Positions 16,264 to 19,502 of a DNA stretch of 19,502 bases are shown here, in pieces. This DNA is from Candidatus Methanovirga meridionalis (GTDB lineage Archaea; Methanobacteriota; Methanobacteria; Methanobacteriales; Methanobacteriaceae). Position numbers and translations under genes: made by a program. The stretch is taken from assembly GCA_031289325.1 (NCBI GenBank), contig JAITPS010000257.1, positions 1 through 19,502 of the forward strand. Reading direction: 5' to 3'. Below the pieces are notes generated by a model, which was not told the DNA's origin, searched no databases, and saw nothing but the letters and a program-made list of their open reading frames with translations. Numbering within the stretch: the stretch's first letter is position 1; every line of letters begins with the position of its first letter.

Positions 16264-16341
16264 TTAGCCTAATTTCTCAATTTTAAAAAATTTTCTATTT
16301 TTTAAAGTTAGAAAATCCATGCAAAATTTACATTTCACCAT
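16264..16341 (-). pseudogene. Possible small cysteine-containing protein, maybe truncated
   Basis: ATG at 16341 gives MVKCKFCMDFLTLKNRKFFK and IEKLG, 25 residues, ending at 16264. The C-x2-C start looks like half of a small zinc-binding protein, and a frame shift just after the stop reads KNLMTCILPKFF, which could supply a third cysteine. There is no Shine-Dalgarno. A leaderless transcript from the TTTATAAATT-like sequence upstream is conceivable. It may equally be chance. Confidence 0.2.
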
Positions 16342-16461
16342 AAAATAAGAAAATTTTAAATAGTATAATTTATAAATATTATTTATAAAATATAAGTAAA
16401 AAATGCTTAAAGACTTAATGTTGCGATTAGTGTATTTACTTTCTTGATAGAGTTGATTTAT

Positions 16462-16641
16462 ATGAAATGCCGTATGTGTGGATATGAGTTTGATGAAAAA
16501 ATTGATCACGAATGTCAATTTTGTGAAAAAAGTAACTGTTCATCTGCTCATTGCCCCAATTGTGGTTATGGGAATTCACCTGAATTTGAAGAAGAATTTA
16601 AAATTATAAAAATCTTAAAAAATAAATTAGGTTTTAAATAG
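16462..16641 (+). CDS. Small zinc-ribbon protein
   Basis: The 59-residue protein starts at ATG 16462 and reads MKCRMCGYEFDEKIDHECQF, then CEKSNCSSAHCPNCGYGNSP. Cysteine pairs C-x2-C (3/6), C-x2-C (18/21) and C-x2-C near 31/34, plus an extra cysteine and histidine, would bind one or two zinc ions (or iron) in a rubredoxin-like ribbon. Similar little proteins in methanogens often sit next to ferrous-iron transport genes, but here the next gene, 43 bp downstream, is an arsenical/BASS-type transporter. An in-frame TTG at 16444 is a less likely start. Ribosome site is poor. Partnering in metal or metalloid handling is inference. Confidence 0.7.
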   Translation: MKCRMCGYEFDEKIDHECQFCEKSNCSSAHCPNCGYGNSPEFEEEFKIIKILKNKLGFK

Positions 16642-16684
16642 ATGAATAAATTTTAACATCAAGAAGCAACATTATAAAGATACA

Positions 16685-17611
16685 ATGAAATTAAATGAAA
16701 AATTACAAACAGTGCTTTTGCCAATAGCTATTATATTTGGTTTTCTATTGAGTCAAAACTCCCAAATATCAAATTTTTCAGGAAATCTTACCATTACCTT
16801 TTTATTATTAATGCTTTTTTCTTTGTTTATTAACATTCCTTTAAAAAACTTTAAAAAAGAATTTATAAATCTTAGATTTATAAAAATAACTCTTCTAATA
16901 AATTTTATATGGACTCCAATATTAAGTTACATTTTAGGTTATATATTTCTAAATCAGCATATAGACTTATGGATTGGATTTATAATGCTTTTAGTAACTC
17001 CATGTACGGATTGGTATTTACTGTTCACGGATTTAGCTAAAGGAAATATGAAGTTAAGCCTTTCAATTTTACCCTTAAACTTATTACTCCAATTAATCCT
17101 CTTACCAGTTTATATCTTCTTATTTACAGGTGTTTTAAGTGGTTTTGACTTAAATCTTTTAATTGAAACTATTATTTTAATTATAATCTTACCATTTATT
17201 TTATCTCAAGTCATAAAATATTTTGTAAATGTAAGCAAGAAACTATCTAATTACTTTGAATTAATAGCTATTATTTCATTATCTTTAGCTATTTTTACAA
17301 TATTTTCATCAAAAGGAAGTTTATTATTTAATAATTTATGGATTTTTATAATTTTACTTATTCCTTTTGTATTATTCTTTATAATAAATTTTATACTCAC
17401 TCGTTTAGTGAAAATAGCTATTAAGATGAAATATGAAGATTATGTAAGTCTATCTCTAACAACTTTAGCTCGTAATTCACCAATAGCTTTAGCTATTGCA
17501 ATCACTGCTTTTCCAAATCAGCCCATAATAGCTTTATCTCTTGTAATAGCTCCGTTAATAGAACTTCCTATTTTAACCATTGTTTCTTATATAATTAGAA
17601 GATTAAAATAA
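16685..17611 (+). CDS. BASS/ACR3-like transporter, annotated in relatives as arsenic resistance protein
   Basis: The 308-residue integral membrane protein has about ten hydrophobic segments covering nearly its full length, consistent with the bile acid:sodium symporter (BASS) superfamily that includes the arsenite exporter ACR3. VTPCTDWYLLFTDLAKGN (Cys107) corresponds to the conserved proline-cysteine motif on the fourth helix of ACR3-like proteins. LTTLARNSPIALAIAITAFP and IAPLIELPILTIVSYI resemble the second conserved crossing helix. Export of arsenite is possible, but no arsR, arsC or arsM gene is nearby, so the substrate remains open. ATG 16685 has no strong Shine-Dalgarno, so it may be translationally coupled to the zinc-ribbon gene just upstream. 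A bulged hairpin follows. Confidence 0.75.
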   Translation: MKLNEKLQTVLLPIAIIFGFLLSQNSQISNFSGNLTITFLLLMLFSLFINIPLKNFKKEFINLRFIKITLLINFIWTPILSYILGYIFLNQHIDLWIGFIMLLVTPCTDWYLLFTDLAKGNMKLSLSILPLNLLLQLILLPVYIFLFTGVLSGFDLNLLIETIILIIILPFILSQVIKYFVNVSKKLSNYFELIAIISLSLAIFTIFSSKGSLLFNNLWIFIILLIPFVLFFIINFILTRLVKIAIKMKYEDYVSLSLTTLARNSPIALAIAITAFPNQPIIALSLVIAPLIELPILTIVSYIIRRLK

Positions 17612-17645
17612 GAATATTTTTATTTCAAGAAAAAATATTAGTTCT

Positions 17646-17683
17646 ATCACCATCTATTATTTTAAGAAAGTTAATAGGGTGAT
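17646..17683 (+). terminator. Bulged hairpin after the transporter gene
   Basis: ATCACC and CTATTA, separated by a two-base bulge, pair with TAATAG and GGTGAT across a 12-base loop, giving 12 bp in total. A six-T run (TTTTTT) follows about 11 bp later. It sits about 35 bp after the stop codon and probably ends the zinc-ribbon/transporter transcript. Confidence 0.5.
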
Positions 17684-17740
17684 GGGAAACAATTTTTTGC
17701 CCTTTATTCTTCTTTAAAATATCCATACTATTTTAATATA

Positions 17741-17948
17741 TATTGATTTTGATAAAATTCTTAATAAATAACTTTTTTAAAAATAAATATTACTAAAAGA
17801 TATTAATTTAAAATTAGTTATATTAAGCAAAATGTGTTTATAATATTTAAAATTTAAAGTTATAAATTTTTATAAATTAATATTTAAAATTAAATAATTT
17901 AATAAAAAAAATATCATTCAAAATTTAAAAACTTTACCATAATGACTA
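17741..17948 (+). mobile_element. R1 MITE-like element, copy 7 (complete)
   Basis: It runs from TATTGATTTTGATAAAATTC to CTTTACCATAATGACTA, 208 bp. It is flanked by AATATA on the left and TATATT on the right. The interior matches copy 3 closely. The gap 17612-17994 contains this element and the hairpin only. Confidence 0.75.
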
Positions 17949-17994
17949 TATATTATATTTAAGCGAAACATTATAGTTCTGCAAGTAGATTCTA

Positions 17995-18546
17995 TTAATT
18001 AATTTTTTTCTTCAATTGTGTTAATGCATTAGGAAATAAGAATGTAACAATATTGAATATTATTACTAAAGTCTGACTTGTAATATTTTCCCATGATATA
18101 ATAGGAATGTTAAGATCGTAGACTATCCAAAGTACGCAAATTATTAAATAATAAAATTTAGCTACTTTGATACTTTTATTGTTTAATGCATAAAGATTGA
18201 TTATTGTAGATAAAATAGGCAGTAAATCGATTCCATCCAAATTAATATTAGAATTAAAAACACCAGATAATATGAATATACAGATAAAAAATACTGATAT
18301 TAACTCTGGAGTGTTACTGCCTCTGCTATGATACATATAAACTATTAAAGCCAATAAAGATATTGTAACACATGATAATGCTCCACTATATGCTCCTATC
18401 AGGGAATAATGAGTAGCGAAAAAAATATTGGATAACAATGCAAAAATAATCAATATTTTTTTATTTACCCCTACTGAAATAATATTAAATATAATTCCTA
18501 TAATTCCTGTTATTGTAATCAACATAGAAATATCTATTCCATCCAT
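17995..18546 (-). CDS. YgjV-like inner membrane protein, intact copy
   Basis: The 183-residue protein has six or so hydrophobic segments. It resembles the bacterial YgjV-type inner membrane family: ITGIIGIIFNIISVGVNKKI, then LIIFALLSNIFFATHYSLIG and AYSGALSCVTISLLALIVYM, a region of short loops, and YYLIICVLWIVYDLNIP. The pattern of N, H and small-residue helices (SN-x-x-F-x-x-HY-x-L-x-G-A) is the basis for the call. Function is unknown. ATG 18546 (MDGIDISML) is preferred over the preceding TTG, with an AGGT site upstream. A broken paralogue lies directly upstream on the same strand, so the pair arose by tandem duplication. Confidence 0.65.
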   Translation of the reverse strand: MDGIDISMLITITGIIGIIFNIISVGVNKKILIIFALLSNIFFATHYSLIGAYSGALSCVTISLLALIVYMYHSRGSNTPELISVFFICIFILSGVFNSNINLDGIDLLPILSTIINLYALNNKSIKVAKFYYLIICVLWIVYDLNIPIISWENITSQTLVIIFNIVTFLFPNALTQLKKKIN

Positions 18547-18662
18547 CAAAATACCTACATGTCAAAATTTTAATATATATTTATTTGGCTCAACATTATT
18601 CTTGTAAAATATAAAAATTTTATAGTTTTAATAATTATCAATTTCTTCTTCAGTTTTCTTAT

Positions 18663-19278
18663 TTAATATATCATGAACTAAAAATGAACTAAAAATGAAC
18701 TAAAAATGGCTATTATTAATAAAACCTGATTTACAATGTTACTCTCCAATAATAGCGAAGGAATATTAATATCAAATATTAATTGAATCCCTCCTGCTGG
18801 CAACATGTTGATTGCTTCCTTTTGAAAATTAAGATCATAGATTATCCAAAGTACAGCACATACTAAAATAAAGTCTGGATATTATAATGTTTTGCTTTGT
18901 AATCCAAAAAGAATGAATATTGAAGCTAAAATAGGTATTATGCCTATTCCATCTAAATCAACACTTTTATCTAAATGACCAGAAAATAGAAATATGAAGA
19001 TGAAACATATTATTATTAACTCTGGAGTTTCACGGTCTTTACTATAGTATATATAAGTTATTAAAGCTAATAAAGAAATAACAATGCATGAAAATACCGA
19101 AATATGATTGTTTAATAGTAAAAAATGGATAACGAAAAAAATTGGATATAGCTGTAAAAATAATCAATATTTTTCTATTTATCAATACTGAAGTAATATT
19201 AAATAATATTGCTATAATTCCTGTTATTAGAATTAATAATGTAAAAATATCTATTCCATTCATCAAGCACCAATCCAT
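18663..19278 (-). pseudogene. Decayed paralogue of the YgjV-like membrane protein
   Basis: The first frame (ATG 19278, or 19263 matching the paralogue) reads MNGIDIFTLLILITGIIAIL and on to LIIFTAISNFF, parallel to the intact neighbour. At an A7 run (plus 19135-19141) the frame shifts. The next frame recovers VIHFLLLNNHISVFSCIVIS, then LLALITYIYYSKDRETPELI, IGIIPILASIFILFG and ILVCAVLWIIYDLNF, all matching the intact copy. A TAA then interrupts after QSKTL, and the 3' end has expanded into an 11-bp repeat carrying further stops. Compared with the neighbour the frameshift is a net loss of two bases, so it is not the simplest sequencing error. It makes no functional protein. Confidence 0.8.
18673..18709. 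repeat. 11-bp tandem repeat (unit ATGAACTAAAA) in the dead ygjV-like gene
   Basis: Three units plus a partial fourth lie at the 3' end of the pseudogene. The unit differs by one base from that of the 1-165 array (ATGTACTAAAA in the same phase). The expansion introduces a TAG in the gene's frame. Confidence 0.9.
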
Positions 19279-19380
19279 AATAAAATTTTATTAAATAATT
19301 CTTTATTTCACCATTGAAAGAATATTATCCATCATATCTAAATTTATAAAATTAAAACATTACTTAATTAAATTCAAGTG

Positions 19381-19409
19381 TAATGATGTAAAAAATGTTT
19401 TTAATTAAT
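19381..19409 (+). repeat. R2 fragment interrupted by the group II intron
   Basis: GATGTAAAAAATGTTT and TTAATTAAT match the first bases of the other R2 copies, then similarity stops exactly at the intron's 3' boundary (19409/19410). Confidence 0.6.
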
Positions 19410-19502
19410 GTCGGATAAAATTAGGAGGTTTCCCTCCTAACCTCTCCTAAGAACGGCTCGTGTCACTTTCATGACAAGCCGCTCAAGCATATCTTTATCT
19501 GT
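19410..19502 (-). mobile_element. 3' end of a group II intron (domains V and VI), rest outside the window
   Basis: Read on the minus strand, a 34-nt domain V (19484 to 19451) is followed by a domain VI hairpin (TTAGGAGG-GAAA-CCTCCTAA, 19440 to 19421). Its basal stem leaves an unpaired A at 19416, seven bases from an intron end reading CCGAC. The patch is markedly richer in G+C than its surroundings, as expected for an imported ribozyme. The intron body and any reverse transcriptase/maturase would lie to the right of 19502. Confidence 0.85.
19451..19484 (-). ncRNA. Group II intron domain V catalytic hairpin
   Basis: The minus strand begins GAGCGGCT with the catalytic AGC triad and closes with AGCCGTTC, forming 8 bp with the typical G-T wobble. 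The upper stem TGTCAT pairs with GTGACA around a GAAA tetraloop, and a two-base CG bulge lies on the 3' side. Length 34 and every landmark match canonical domain V. Confidence 0.88.

Noticed and set aside
19441..19490. tRNA or rRNA gene in the G+C-rich patch at the right edge
   Set aside because: It folds as group II intron domains V and VI rather than a cloverleaf; no T-loop or anticodon arm is present.

Overview
The window looks like a chromosomal piece of a very AT-rich methanogenic archaeon, most likely a host-associated Methanobrevibacter or close relative in the Methanobacteriales. The evidence is an archaeal-type phosphoglycerate mutase (apgM), a UPF0425/MTH_1914-type PLP enzyme, an archaeal EMC6-like membrane protein, a MurT-type Mur ligase of the kind linked to pseudomurein, Shine-Dalgarno sites of the GGAGG type, and the dead 5' end of a bile-salt-hydrolase-like gene, which points to a gut habitat. 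The species cannot be decided from the sequence.

Layout. 1-165 is an 11-bp tandem array. 305-1195 holds two decayed minus-strand genes, an ASCH-domain fragment and a YwgA-like gene broken by a frameshift and a TGA. 1620-5667 is a two-gene minus-strand operon: a large SNF2-type helicase with a degenerate PLD-like N-terminus, then a DUF4391 protein. This is the core of a restriction or defence-type locus, but no methyltransferase is visible. 5795-7015 is apgM (housekeeping). 7328-7895 is a scrapyard with a bile salt hydrolase remnant, an unknown fragment and an intact DUF7662 gene, bounded by repeats. 8607-10519 carries a small unknown protein, the UPF0425 PLP enzyme and, convergently, the EMC6-like protein. 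11430-12956 is the MurT-like ligase with its own terminator hairpin. 13867-14799 is a sugar-nucleotide epimerase bracketed by two copies of a hairpin repeat. 15565-15876 is cutA. 16462-17611 is a small zinc-ribbon protein followed by a BASS/arsenical-type transporter. 17995-19278 is a tandem pair of YgjV-like membrane genes, one intact and one dead. The right edge (19410-19502) is the 3' end of a group II intron on the minus strand.

Two non-coding repeat families dominate the intergenic DNA. R1 (seven copies, about 190-290 bp when complete) has imperfect terminal inverted repeats with a shared core AAAGTTCTTAA and TA at both ends, so it behaves like a MITE. R2 (two long copies plus a fragment) carries two strong hairpins, and the group II intron sits inside its third copy. 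The long housekeeping genes are uninterrupted while several accessory genes carry frameshifts and stops. That pattern favours real gene decay over poor sequence quality, although two of the frameshifts lie at or next to seven-base homopolymers and deserve a read-level check.
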